DNA from: Sipunculus nudus
Lineage: Eukaryota > Annelida > Sipuncula > Golfingiida > Sipunculidae
Direction: 5' to 3'
DNA: 64,000 nucleotides
NCBI GenBank assembly: GCA_026874595.1
Contig: CM049314.1
Location: 50,637,812-50,701,811, forward strand
Shown here: positions 1 to 12,462 of the stretch, piece after piece
Layout of the letters: each line of letters opens with the position of its first letter
Position numbering within the stretch: the stretch's first letter is position 1
The notes under the pieces: generated by a model
Seen by the model: the letters and a program-made list of their open reading frames with translations, nothing else
Databases searched by the model: none
Told to the model about the DNA's origin: nothing
Position numbers and translations under genes: made by a program

Positions 1-1621
1 GGCTGGGGCTGTCATCACCAAATTTTATGCCAATGTTGGTCACATAGGTCATATCTGAAATTGAGGTATTGGTGGCACCACCTGCATCGGCCTTTTTTGT
101 ACGGGGTCATCAGTGCCTGTATCACACTGAGGGCTACAACAAACTTCTTCTCTGAAACCATACGGCCAAAATGTTTAATATTGCACAAAAAATGATCCTA
201 GGGTAGTGCTTTCTGAAGTTTGTTCAAATGGTCTCTGTTCAGTGACTTTTGGCTAAGTTATGGGAAGCTGAATTTAGTCATATGCCATAACAGCCCATTT
301 TAGCTCAGTGGCTACAAAGATCTTCTTCTCAAAAACCACTGGGCCAATTTCTCAAATCTCACACATTAATTATCCTCAGATGTTGATAATTCAAGTTTGT
401 TCAAATGGTTTTGGTTCAGTGCTTTCTTGCTGAGTTACGGGAAGCTGAACTTAGCCAGTTTGCTGTATCTTCCTATATGAGTTATAAACCTGTGAAACGT
501 TTTTCGACTGATGCCACTGAAGCCAGTTTGTTAAATATTTTACAAGAATAATCCCTACAACAATTCTTATAATAATTGTCATTAATGGTTCCACATGAAT
601 GATTTTTGACTGAATTATGGAGATTGAATTGAGGCATTTTACCATATATGTTAGCTGTGAGATGCTATTACATCTAGCCTGGCACCAGTTTATCAGCATC
701 TATTACATCATGCCACTAGACATTTAGATTTCAGGTTATCTTTGGTTAATATTGACAAGAAATTTTTTTAAAAAGCTTTTAAATAAAAGTTAGATTAATG
801 ATTTAAGTTATTCATCATACCAGGCAGTGTTACAATCATGGATATTCAGCTCTCTGTTTGTATATAAAGACAACTGTACATGGATTATAAATTATTGGTA
901 TCCCTACTCAACTTAGTTCAAGAATTTGCCATCAATGAGATATATCTGTATTTTAATTTTGCATTCAGTTTGCATCTGTAATAATTATACATATATTCCT
1001 GATTTCTTTTTTATAAAAAGTCAGCTGAAAAGCATTTTGTATTGGAAAAATTAATTTCAAAGTTATTTCAAGTAGGGGCTACTTTTGTTTACAGATGGCA
1101 GCATTTTGTTTACCGTTGGCAGATTGCTAGTGCCTTGATGTTGGCCATTGACCAAGATGATGTCAGCTCTATAAATAGTTTTGGCACAGTGCCAGGATTG
1201 GAAGAAGTGCAGCCAGGTATAGGGGGATAGGTATACTCCGTGCAGTAGCTGCATTCTATTTATAGCTTTGGCAGACTGCTTACTGCATCAGATTTGGCAC
1301 TAAAATTCAGCCTGGATCTATTTATAGCTTTGACAGACTGCCAACTGTTGTCAGATTATGCAACAGGTCAAGAGTTCTCTCAGTGCATCCAAGTACAGGT
1401 CAAAAGTTCACTCAGTCTAGCCGGGTGCATGTCAAGAGTTCACTGAGTGCAGAAGCTTGAGGCAGCAATTTGTCACAGTTCACTCGTTGGCAACTGCCTT
1501 ACTCACCTAAACCTCCTAAGCCCAGTGCATCAAACTCTGGGGAAGTTTGATGTATTGGCCTGATATTTTGACTTGTCTATGTGTCTTTGATTGTATTCTC
1601 ATTTACAAGACAGGTGGTGCA
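1..1621 (+). mobile_element. Family C repeat, 5' cut by window edge
   Basis: This is repetitive DNA that matches 19320-20280, 24600-25500 and 60200-61500 over long stretches. Recurrent landmarks are AAATCTTCTTCTC..GAAAC, GTTTGTTCAAATGGT and TTTTGGCTGAGTTA. They are followed by a 3' part built of short repeats around CAGGTCAAGAGTTCACTCAG (1370-1470). I see no terminal inverted repeats and no coding capacity, so it is probably non-autonomous. The 5' end lies outside the window. Confidence 0.7.
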
Positions 1622-2802
1622 ATCTACATTGACTTTGTAGATTGTCCATTCGCCGTCTGCCGTCCGCCTTCAGGCCCATGGGTGCGCCGTCCATGGCGGT
1701 AAGTCAGAAATGGTCAGAGCAAGCAGCTCCAAATAACATGTAAGAATTAGTCACATGTGAAACTTGGTGCACGAGAGCTTCTTATTGGGTATATGCATGA
1801 TTGATTTACCATCTAATAGAGGTAAAGCTTAAAAACCTTTAAAAATCTTCTTCTCTGAAACTGTTCAGCCAAATTGTTAAATATTTCACAGAAATGTTCC
1901 CTGGAACAATCTCTCTCAAGTTTGTTCCAGTGGTTCCAGTTTGGTGATTTTTGATTGAGTTACAGTAAGTTGAACTTAGTCATTTGCTTGCTAAATTTAC
2001 AATCTCAGAAACGGCTGGAGCTATCATCATCAAATTTTATGTTAAAGTTGGTCACTTGAGTCATATCTGAAATTGAGGTATTGGTGGCACCACCTGCATT
2101 GGTCTTTTTGTATGGGGGTCAACAGTGCCTGAAGCATACACAGGGCTACCAAAAACTTCTTCTCTGAAAGGGTATAGCCAAATAGTTTAATATTGCACAG
2201 AAATGCTCCTAGGGTAGTGCTATTAAGTTTGTTCATATTGTCTCTGTTCAATGACTTTTGGCCGAGTAATCGGAAGCTGAATAAAGTTAAAGGTTATAGC
2301 AGCCCATTTCTACTCAATGGCTACATAGATGATCTTCTCGAAAATCACTGGGTCAAATTCTTTAATCTCACACATGAATGATCCTTAGATATTGATAATT
2401 CAGATTTGTTCAAATGGTTTTGATTCAGTGATTTTCTTAGATTTTATACAGGAAAAGTTAAAAAAGATATAAAAATTTTCTTCGCCAAAAGTTTCCAGCC
2501 AAATTGTCCAATATTTCAAAGAAATGATCCCTAGAACAATGTCTCGCAAATTTGTTTGAATGGCTCCAGTTCGGTGATTTATGGCCGAGTTACAGGAGGT
2601 TTAACTTAGTCATCTGTGCAAAAAAACATACTAAACTTAAAATCTCAGAAACAGCTGGAGCTGTCATCACCAAATTTTTTGCCGATGTTTGTCACATAAG
2701 TCATATCTGAAATTGAGGTGTTGATGGTGCCACCTACATTGATCTGTTTTTTACAAGCAAAAATGTAAGTTTAGACTCTTCTAGCTTATACACTATATTT
2801 TT
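1622..2802 (+). mobile_element. Family C repeat, 3' truncated by family A element
   Basis: A new copy of family C starts near the CCGTCTGCCGTCCGCC stretch (1652-1670), which aligns with 18925-18960. It runs through the same landmarks as the first copy. It stops where the T-run and AGCTCAGCTGAC of the next element begin. A short tail (2750-2802) is not shared with the other copies. Confidence 0.65.
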
Positions 2803-5800
2803 AGCTCAGCTGACTATAAGTCATCTGAGCTATAGTCGTGGTCCATTGTCCGTCGTCCGTCCGTCTGTCCGTCCGTCCGTCTGTCCGTCCGTCCGTCCGT
2901 AGATGTGGCACGTTTTGAAACCGTAAGACCTAGGAATCCAAAATTCAGCATAATGTTAGATGTCCCCAAGATCTCCTACCAAGCCAAAAACTGGGTCTTT
3001 GCGACTTCATTCCTTTGAGAAATAAAGGAAAAACCTCAATTTTTTATTAAAAACCTATTTTCACACTTCAGGACTGCCTAATATCAAAACCACTCATCTG
3101 TTTTTCCTCATATTTCCTATAAATACTCCTCTATATAATTCCTATGTACATGCCAAAAATTAGGTCTGTATTATATAATTTAAAAAAGTTATGGGCCCAA
3201 ACATAATGCATTTTGTAAATAATCAGGAAAGAAATTTTATCACTTAACACAAAACTTGTTAAAGCTAGGCACTTTTTTTCCAGTAATATTACTTTTATTA
3301 ATCAAAATTAAATTGTATACCCAAAATAAGATCTAAATCTTTTAAATTTTTTAAAATATTAGCAAAAATAAAAAATTGGTACCTTAAATTTTGCCCAACT
3401 TTGACCATGGCACTTTTTTTTGATGTAACCGCTGTGGATTTAATTTTCACAGCATGTTTTTGTTAGCATTTCAACTGTTAACACCAAAAATTTGAAACCA
3501 GTTGATCAAAAACTGTAGATTTTATTCAAGTTTTCAAGCAACGTGTCACATATTGCTAGTGTTATGCAGTTTGCTAGAGCTCAGCTCCCGAGCTTCAGCT
3601 CTAAGTTCCTTAAATTTGGCATACAGTTGGATTTCTCCAAATTCCCCTACCATGCCAAGAATTTGGTCACTAGGACTTAATTCCTTTGTGATATCAATGA
3701 AAAACTTCATTTTTCCATTAAAAACCCATTGTTACACTTTAAGACTGCCTCATATCAAAACCACTGATCTGACTTTGATCATATATAATATACATATTTT
3801 TCTATACATTCGCTATGCACATGCCAGAAATGATGTCAGTATTGTGTATTTTTTTTAAGTTATGGGCCCAAACATAATGCACTTTTTTAAAAATCAAGAA
3901 ATATATTTACTCACCTTAGATGAGAATTGCTGAAGCTGGAGACTTTTTGTCAGGAATATAACTTTATTTAATCAAGATTCGATTGTTTACCCAAAATTAG
4001 ATCTGAATTTTGCAAATTTTTCAAGTTATTAGCTTAAATAAAAAATCAATACCCTAAATTTTGTCCAACTTTGGCAATGGCATGTTTTTTTTCTGTAAGC
4101 ACTGTTGATTTAATTTTCACAGCATATATACATAAGGATTTAATCTTTTAAAATCTGAAATTTCAAAGGAATTGATTGAAAAGAGTAGCTTTTATTCCAG
4201 TTTTCATACACCATGTCAAGTGTTGTTTACATCTAGCCCACCTAGTAGTAAAGCCTTCACTTGCATTATGTAACCCACCCCAGGCAGCTTGTCTTGGCTC
4301 AGCTGGGCCACTACTAGCAGGCTTCTTCTCTGCCCTGCACACCCTCCCCCACCTAGATGATGCATTAACTAGATGAATGTTATAATTTTCTGTATTTCAT
4401 TTTATTCTTGGCTAGGCTACATTTTAGATTTTGTATTTACCACCAGGGTTACAATGATTAAAGTGCACATTTAATTGTGTCCACCAAGTGGTGTATTGCT
4501 ATGAAAGTGTGGATGTTCATCAGATAAGTAATTCCTTCCTTGAGAAGAGTAAAAACTTCACAAGGTGTGAAATTGACTTTTAATTCCAGGAATAAATTAA
4601 AGCTTAGATTGTAATTAGCATAATGATATTGTTTGTCCCTCATTCAACCAACAGTGTGTATACTTTATTTGAAAAGATGTTTTTATTTTACCAAATTTAC
4701 AGAATCTTATTTTATTTTGGTGAATAAGATTAAGCATGTACTGAAAACTCAAGTGTGCAAAACTTTTAATAGTGATTCAAGGAATAATCTTGCAGATGCC
4801 ATGTTGTGGCATTATTTTCTTTTAAATTCAGTTTAAAAATTTATGATTTAAAAATAATAAAAATATATGTGTATGCATAATATGACCCAATACGAGCTAC
4901 ACTCTGGATGTATGATTGCAACTTGGAATTCTAATATTTTAACTTATATTTTCAGTGTTTTTTAATACAAATTTATAAAACTTGCAAATAAAATAAAATT
5001 AATCAGATAAAAACTTTTTTAATGGAAAAAGTGGATATGCTTAAATAATATATAAACTTAAATGTATTATTCCCTTGAATGTGAAATAAAGGTATTAGTC
5101 CAGACCTAGGAATCCAAAATTTGGCATAATGTTAGATGTCCCCAAGATCTCCTACCAAGCTGAAAACTGGGTCTTTGCAACTTCGTTCCTTTGAGAAATT
5201 AAGGAAAAACCTCAATTTTTTATTTGAAACCTATTTTCACACTTCAGGACTGCCTAATATCAAAACCACTTATCTGTTTTTCCTCATATTTACCATAAAT
5301 ATTCCTCTATATAGTTCCTATATACATGCCAGAAATTATGTCTGTATTATTTAATTTAAAAAAGTTATGGGCCCAAACATGATGCATTTTGTAAAAAATC
5401 AGGAAAATATTTGATCACTAAACACAAAAAACATTAAATCTATGGACCTTTTTTCCAGTAATATAACTTTAATTAATCAAAATTAAATTGTATACCCAAA
5501 ATTAGATGAAAATCTTTTAAATTTTTTAAAATATTAATAAAAATAAAAAATTGGTACCTCAAATTTTGCCCAACTTTGACCATGGCACGTTTTTTTTTAC
5601 TGTAAGTACTGTGGATTTAATTTTCACAGCATGTTTTTGTTAGCATTTCAACTGTTAACACCAAAAATTTGAAACCAGTTGATCAAAAACTGTAGATTTT
5701 AATCAAGTTTTCAAGCACCATGTAACATATTGTTTACATCAAGCTAGTGTTATGCAGTTTGCAAGAGCTCAGCTCCCCAGCTTCAGCTCTAAGTTCCTTA

Positions 5801-7563
5801 AATTTGGCATACAGTTAGATGTCTCCAAAATCCCCCACCATGCCAAGAATTTGGTCACTAGGACCTAATACCTTTGAGATATTAATGAAAAACTTCATTT
5901 TTCCATTAAAAACCCATTGTTACACTTCAAGACTGCCTAATATCAAAAGCACTGATCTAACTTTAATCATAAATAATATACATATTTTTCATTCTCTATG
6001 CACATGCCAGAATGATGTCAGTATTGCGTAATTGTTTTAAGTTATGGGCCCAAACATAATGCACTTTGTAAAAAATCAAGAAATATATTTACTCCCTTAA
6101 CAAGGGCATTGCTGAAGCTAGAGATTTTTTTGTCAGGGATGTAACATTATTTAATCAAGATTCAATTGAATACCCAAAATTAGTTCTGAATTTTTCAAAT
6201 TTTATAAGTTATTAGCATAAATATAAAATAAGTACCTTAAATTTGCCCAACTGTGACCATGGCACGTTTGTTTCCCGTGAGCACTGTTGATATAATTTTC
6301 ATATCATGCACACATAAGGATTTCAGCTTTTTAGTTTAGAAAGCTGAAAGAAATTGGCCAAATATTGTAGCTTTTATTAATGTTTTTTATGAGACCCTGT
6401 CAGACTTTGGCTCTCTCCAGCCCCTCTTGAGTCACCACTTTGTTGACCTTGTTGACCTTTCATCAAATTATGCACGCTTGAGGCGAGAATCCAGGCAGCT
6501 TATGGCCAGCCACAGTTGATCCAGGTGTCCAACCCAACTCATCTAGTTGTTTTAACCAACAACATAACAATAAACAATAAATTAATAAACTTTTATTGGT
6601 TTTTAATAACAAATTAAAGAAAAATAGAAAAGGAATTTGTTAGTTTATAATAACAGGAAATTAACTTGCAGTTACTGATGATATAAGAATCTTGTATCGA
6701 TTGGTAGAATGTCACATATTCCAAATAACACCATGCAGTCACCTATGGCATTTTTCAGTTCAATTTTAATGATAAAGAAGTAAATCATATTATTCATTAC
6801 TAATCATTAGGGATTATATGAAGGAAATTAATGATAGACAAAGATGCAGTTGATAATATTAATCTAGATTCCTACTGTGTCTAGTGTGTACATTGATGTG
6901 AAATTAGTCCAAAATGAATTTTTTACAGTTATTTTTTAATATAAATAAAGGCCATAAAACCAGGTACTTATGATCATTATTTAAATGTGTGAATTTTGTA
7001 TATTCTGGATTCTCAACATCTTTGTTTGGTGAAAACTGAATAAATACCAGACATGGTGCGAATACTTTGTAATTGTATTTAAATACGAATATGATTATGT
7101 ACTCCATTATAAAATTTCTTGCATAAAGAATGGGAATTCAGGTAAAAATGAAAGTATATGAATACTCGTGCAAATACTTTCAAAATGTATTCATGAATGC
7201 ATTCATGAATATATTCTTTAATATTATTTTAATAATCATATCAGTTATATTTCATTTTAAAAAATCATATGATTCTCTTATTATTTTTAATTTAAATTAT
7301 ATTTGGGACAATATTTGTAATTTTTTTAATAAATAGTTAAACTCTTATATTATATGTTCTGCTTATAAGTTATATGGCCAAGTCAAAATCTGTGTGACAG
7401 TAGTACTCCATTTGTTAATAAAATAAATGAAATCAATCCTCTTCCCTGTCTCCAAAGGTACTATCAAAATCATACATAAGCTAAACAACAACAACTCATA
7501 ATACAGCTTATATTTATTACCACACAAAACCAGCATGTGCCTCATTTCTAAATAATATTTTTT
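2803..7563 (+). mobile_element. Family A (HINE/Pearl-like) element, long subtype, 3' end lost
   Basis: It begins TTTTT|AGCTCAGCTGACTATAAG, followed by a GTCC microsatellite (2850-2900). The body is modular. A module starting with GATGTCCCCAAGATCTCC and containing GACTGCCTAATATCAAAACC recurs at about 2960, 3600, 5130 and 5815, each ending with a CACAGCATG stretch. The copy at 55281-59123 shows the expected 3' end (CAGCTGAGC plus palindrome). Here the sequence runs straight from CTAAATAATATTTTT into the next element, so the terminal ~35 bp are missing. No transposase or Rep/helicase coding is visible. Confidence 0.75.
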
Positions 7564-9454
7564 AGCTCAGCTGACTATAAGTCATCTGAGCTATAGTCGT
7601 GGTCCATTGTCCGTCGTCCGTCCGTCTGTCCGTCCGTCCGTCCGTCCGTCCGTCCGTCCGTAGATGTGGCACGTTTTGAAACCGTAAGACCTAGGAATCC
7701 AAAATTCAGCATAATGTTAGATGTCCCCAAGATCTCCTACCAAGCCGAAAACTGGGTCTTTGCGACTTCGTTCCTTTGAGAAATTAAGGAAAAACCTCAA
7801 TTTTTTATTAAAATCCTATTTTCACACTTCAGGACTGCCTAATATCAAAACCACTCATCTGTTTTTCCTCATATTTACCATAAATATTCTTCCATATAGT
7901 TCCTATGTACATGCCAGAAATTAAGTCTGTTAAGTATAAATTCTTTAAGTTATGGGTCCAAACATAATGGACTTTGTAAAAAATCAGGAAAAATATTTAC
8001 TCACATAACATGAAAAATTTTGAAACTAGAGTCTGTTTTCCCAAGTATATAACTATGTTTAATTAAGATTCAATTGCTTACCCAAAATTAGATCTGAATT
8101 TTGTAAATTTTTTAAGTAATTAGCATAAAAATAAAATCAGTACCTTAAATTTTGCCCAACTTTGACCGTGGCACGTTTTTTTCCTGTAAGTACCATTGAT
8201 TTAATTTTCACAGCATGTAAACATAAATATTTAATTTGTTTAAATCTGAAATTTGGAAATAAAAGCTTGAAAATTAAGCTAGTTATTGATTTTTTTCTTG
8301 AGGCTCTATTGTAGTCATTTGCTTTGATTAGAGGTTACAGATGCAGGGTCCCACTCCAGGTCACTGGAAGTCAGCTATGCCAGGGTTTCTGATTTGTTAC
8401 AGTCACTGGGGGAGATCCCCTGCTGTGACAGGTGTACAGTTATTCTCATATCACCACCCCAATCACCACCCCCCCCCCCCCCCCCCCCCCCCCCCCCGCA
8501 AACCCAACCAACCAAGTGTTATGCAGTATTGTTATTGTTTTCACTGTATCTCCTTAATTGTAATGCTGTTTCCACTCTGATATGCAAAATCTTTCCTTGA
8601 AAAAGTAATTCAAGGTGTAATCCAGAAGATGATATGTTGTGTAATGTAGCATTTTTAAAGAAATCATTTTTCTTTTAAATCATTTTACCAATCATAATGG
8701 AACCCATCAGTATGCTTAAATTATGATAAAATATGAAGCACATTATGGATAAATAAAGACACAAAAATTGTGAAATCTAAATCAAGTATTTTTTTAGATA
8801 TTTATTGTTTTGCAGATTTAAAAGATATATTTTTGTGGTAAAAAATAAATAAACATTTGAATGCATGATGTGGTGTTATCTGACAAGATTGAGATTTATG
8901 ATGATACAATTGAGAATTATGAATCAACTTTTATATTCAGATATATATGTTATATTGAAAATGTATAGAAATATAAACTTAAATTTAAAAAAAAAATTGA
9001 TGTGTTAAAAAAATGAGGATTTATTACAAACATTTGTTCATTATTTTCCTGCATCAGCAGAATTTGAGATCAGGCTTTGTTTGCCATGTTTTATGTTGTT
9101 AATTAGTTATATTTCAACTGTATACATTTCATAAAAAACATATATTTAATAATATATATTATACAAAAAAAAGGTTCGATTGAACAAATGTGTAAACTAC
9201 TGAAATGTCAACAGTTAATCAAAAAACCAACTAATGATCATGGTAATTGTACAGATCATTTGTTCACAAACTGCTCACATGCTTCAGTTTCAACATTAGG
9301 AAACACATGGTCAGGTCACAAAATATTATTTGCAACAATTTCTTGCTCATCAATACAAACCAATCATATAAACCAACCATGGCCTTTATTACCTCTTCCT
9401 CTTACACTTTATATCCATTTGATATTATTTTAGATTTTTACCTTCAAGGTTAAC
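7564..9454 (+). mobile_element. Family A element, short subtype, 3' end replaced by family B
   Basis: The 5' end AGCTCAGCTGACTATAAG and the GTCC tract (7614-7662) match the other family A copies. The body matches 36887-38770 almost end to end, including a poly-C tract at 8469-8497. The match stops at CCTTCAAGGTTAAC, about 15 bp before the expected CAGCTGAGC 3' motif, where a family B element starts. Confidence 0.75.
8469..8497 (+). repeat. Poly-C tract (29 C)
   Basis: This is a homopolymer run inside a family A element. The corresponding site in the 36887 copy has only 9 C (about 37765). Overlapping proline-rich ORFs here are artefacts of the run. Length may be unreliable in assembly. Confidence 0.9.
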
Positions 9455-11355
9455 GAGGTATAGGAATGGCGCTTTGTCCGTCGGCTGTCCGCGTTCGTTT
9501 GCAGGGCACAAATCATAACTGCCGGACCTAGAAACCTCTAAGCTAATATGCAGGGAGGTCAATAAAAAATCTCCTTGGAAACCAGAAATTAGGTCACCTA
9601 TATCCTCTTCAAGCTATGGGGCTTGAAAGTACCTCCCAGAGTAATAAAAAATATAATACAAAACCTCCAATGTCTTGATAATTAATGCATGGATTGTCAT
9701 GAATCTTGCCTTGAATATTGAGCATGACTAATTTTGTCAGTTCCTGAAAAGTGGTGGCGCCACCTGTATTTTTTGTATTTTAATGAATATTTAAAAATAA
9801 TTTTTACTATAAAATGACAACAATCATGTCAGTTCCTCAGCTGTAATTACATCTAGTGTCCCAAAACCTGGTGTGTTTATTGATCACAAGTGGATGCCAT
9901 ATAGTTATCACCTTGTCTGTCTGTCAACCTGTCCATCCAAACAAATTTGTTTCCAGATGATAACTCAAGGTTGTGTTGACACATGGATTTCAAACCTGAC
10001 TTACATATGGCCCACCACTAAAGCAAGAACCTATATGATTTTGGGGACATGAGGTCAAAGGTCAAGGTTACACGACTCACTTTTTTAAAAGATTATGGCT
10101 GCATTTTAAGCCAATCTTTTCATCCCAAACTTTCCATTTTGAACATTTAGCTTGTATTGGGATAGCATAAATAAATTAGGGATCACATGGTCAAAGGTCA
10201 AGGTCACAGGGGCCATCTGTTCCCAAATTAGTTTCCAGATGATAACTCCAGTTTAGTTTTACATTTTGGTTTCAAACTTAAATTATGTATGACTCACCAT
10301 TAAAGTAAGAACCGTGTGGATTTTGGGGTTCAACAGTCAAAGGTCATGGTTACAGGACTCATTTCTTTAAAAAGAATGCATATGCATTTGAAGCCAAACT
10401 TTTCATCCCAAAACTTCCACCTTGAAGATATTGCTAACCTGCCAATAGGGGAAGATTCTGTTAAATTTTTGGGTCATTAGGTCAGAGGTCAAGGTCACAG
10501 TACCTACTTATTTAGAAAGATTGTGGATGCATTTTAAGCCAAACTTTTCGTCCAAAACCTTTCATCTTGCACATATAGCTGAGCTGATTGATTTGGGGGT
10601 CACAAGGTCAAAGGTCATCATCACAGGGGCCCATCTGTCCATATATTTGTTTCTGGATGAAAACTCTAGTTTGGATCGACATATTGGTTTCAATTTTGAC
10701 TTATATATGACCCACCAATAATGTAAGAAATCTTTTTGATTTTTGGGTCATAAGGCCAAAAGGTCAAGGTCACAGGACCCACTTCTTTAAAAAGATTGAT
10801 TATTTTTAGCCAAACTTTCTATCCCAAACATTCTATCTTCCAGATGTTGCTCACCTGCCAATAGTGGAAGTGATTTATGGATTTTGGGGTCACAAGGTCA
10901 AGGTCATGGGGGCCATCAATCCACATATTAGTTTTCAGATGATAACACCAGTTTAGTTTGAAATATTGGTTTAAAACTAGACTTATATATGGCCCACGAC
11001 TAAGGTAAGAACTATTGATTCTGGAGTCATGAGATCAAAGGTCAAGGTCATAGGACCCACCACTTTAGAAAGATTGTGGATGCATTTTAAGCCAAACTTT
11101 TCATCTCAATGCTTCCATCATCAACATATGGTGCACCTGCCAATAGGAGAAGTTTCCTTTGGATTTTGGGGTCATAAGGTCAAAGGTTAAGGTCTCAGGG
11201 CCCATCCATTCACAAATTAGTTTATGGATGATAACTCCAGTTACAGTAGACAGGTTGGCATCAAACTGATCACAGGACCAATATTTTGGAAAACCTCATA
11301 AACATATATCCTTATACACAAATGCAGCTGAGTGTCGAGACCCATGGGTCCCTAG
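9455..11355 (+). mobile_element. Family B HINE-like element with internal ~141-bp repeats
   Basis: The start (GAGGTATAGGAATGGCGC, then CCGTCGGCTGTCCG) is followed by an interior in which AGGTCAAAGGTCAAGGT-type blocks recur about every 141 bp. They are seen near 10052, 10193, 10336, 10480, 10608, 10757, 10895, 11037 and 11178. Alternating flanks suggest a ~285-bp dimeric unit. The 3' end is CAGCTGAG (11325-11332) followed by GACCCATGGGTC and CCTAG before a T-run, the same 3' design as family A. It is non-coding. Confidence 0.7.
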
Positions 11356-11365
11356 TTTTAAAATT

Positions 11366-11588
11366 TAAATGACATCAGTCTTCTTCCCTGTCTCCATAGA
11401 TACTATCAAACTCTTACATAAGCTAAACATTAACAACTCATAATACAGTATATATTTCCACACAAAACCAGCAGTGCCTCATTTCCATATCATTTTTTTT
11501 GATCATATATAACAGCTGAGCGCCGTGACCCATGGGTCCCTTGTTTATCATATATAACAGCTGAGCGTCGTGACCCATAGGTCCCTTG
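11366..11588 (+). mobile_element. Family A 3'-end fragment with duplicated terminus
   Basis: It matches the last ~200 bp of the long family A subtype (compare 58960-59123). The terminus occurs twice in tandem. One copy ends at 11543 (CCATGGGTCCCTTG), and after TTTATCATATATAACAG a second ends at 11588 (CCATAGGTCCCTTG). The repeat length is 45 bp. Confidence 0.75.
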
Positions 11589-11924
11589 TTTTTAAGAAAC
11601 TGTTAAGCTGATTGGTTTAAACTTGTTCTATGGTATTTTTCTGTCAGTTTTATAAGAATAGATTGGGTAAATGCAGCTTTAAAAAAAGCAGTGTAGCCAA
11701 TTGAAAAAGGCTTTCAGTGTCTGAACAGATTTGGCAGCATGGCAAGTTTCAACATGTCAAGTCAAGAGGTCAATCAGTGCACTCAGGTGCAGTCCAGAAA
11801 TCACCATGGCAATTGACCTGGCTCTGCCTGGTGTCCAGATACAGTCTAGACGTCTAGACGATGTGTCTAGACACACCATCTGAATGTCTAGAACCTGCCA
11901 CCCGTGTCAGATTTTACAATAGAT
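11589..11924 (+). repeat. Diverged family C tail and CTAGAC-rich stretch
   Basis: Positions 11640-11830 resemble the 3' part of family C (compare 24640-24830: AGCTTTAAAAAAA, then CTTTCAGT..., then CAGTGCA blocks). From 11845 to 11892 a cluster of TCTAGA/CTAGAC palindromes occurs. Nothing coding is seen. Confidence 0.45.
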
Positions 11925-12462
11925 AATAATAATAGTTTATTAAGCCTTCAGAAGAAGAGTACATGAATATAAAACACAAAAATATAAAGTAATTAGAACA
12001 GTAAAACTACAGATAAGACACCGTATTATACATAAAATCAATATATTAAAATGGTGTCAGAAGCATATTTAAGAGATATTTATTATAAGCGGTGTGACTG
12101 ACCAATAACTGCCGGACGGTATCCAACACTCTATCATTGACATCATATTTCAATTTCAATTTGCTTGTACCCCTTATCAAAAATATATTTGAGAAAACTT
12201 GTAACATATTTCAAACACGTTTCTTTTGATCTTGCAGTGAGATCAGAATGACCACCAAGCATGCATATTCAGTTAATATGTATAAAAAGGCCTGGCACGA
12301 GAGTTATTACTAAAGATGGTGCATGTTAAATCAAGACCATTCAATTCAACTGTTTTTTGTATCCTACTTACATTCAGTGCTTTCAAAATGGGAGAACTTT
12401 TGCAATATTTATGTAAACCAATACTGACCTTTAGTAGTTGTGACTGTAACTTTTCCATTTTT
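11925..12462 (-). pseudogene. 3' end of a LINE retrotransposon (degenerate ORF2 C-terminus)
   Basis: On the minus strand, 12458-12273 encodes a peptide with the pattern typical of the region after the reverse transcriptase domain of non-LTR elements: LQSQLLKVSIGLHKYCKSSP, then LKAL and SRARPFY. The reading continues in a broken frame to about 12130 (ETCLKYVTSFLKYIF-like). The element ends in a TTTATTAT/ATT microsatellite tail at 11928-11942, as in CR1/L2-like LINEs that lack poly(A). Family A element 12463 is inserted directly upstream, so the rest of the LINE is absent here. It is dead by frameshift and truncation. Confidence 0.6.

Noticed and set aside
2853-2900. GTCC-rich tracts as regulatory or coding repeats
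   Set aside because: They are the microsatellite part of each family A 5' end (also near 7614, 20795, 36942, 48825 and 55334). They vary in length and are explained by the element.
8341-8600. Proline-rich ORFs in two frames
   Set aside because: They are created by the 29-C homopolymer inside a family A repeat. The homologous copy with a short C-run does not keep them.
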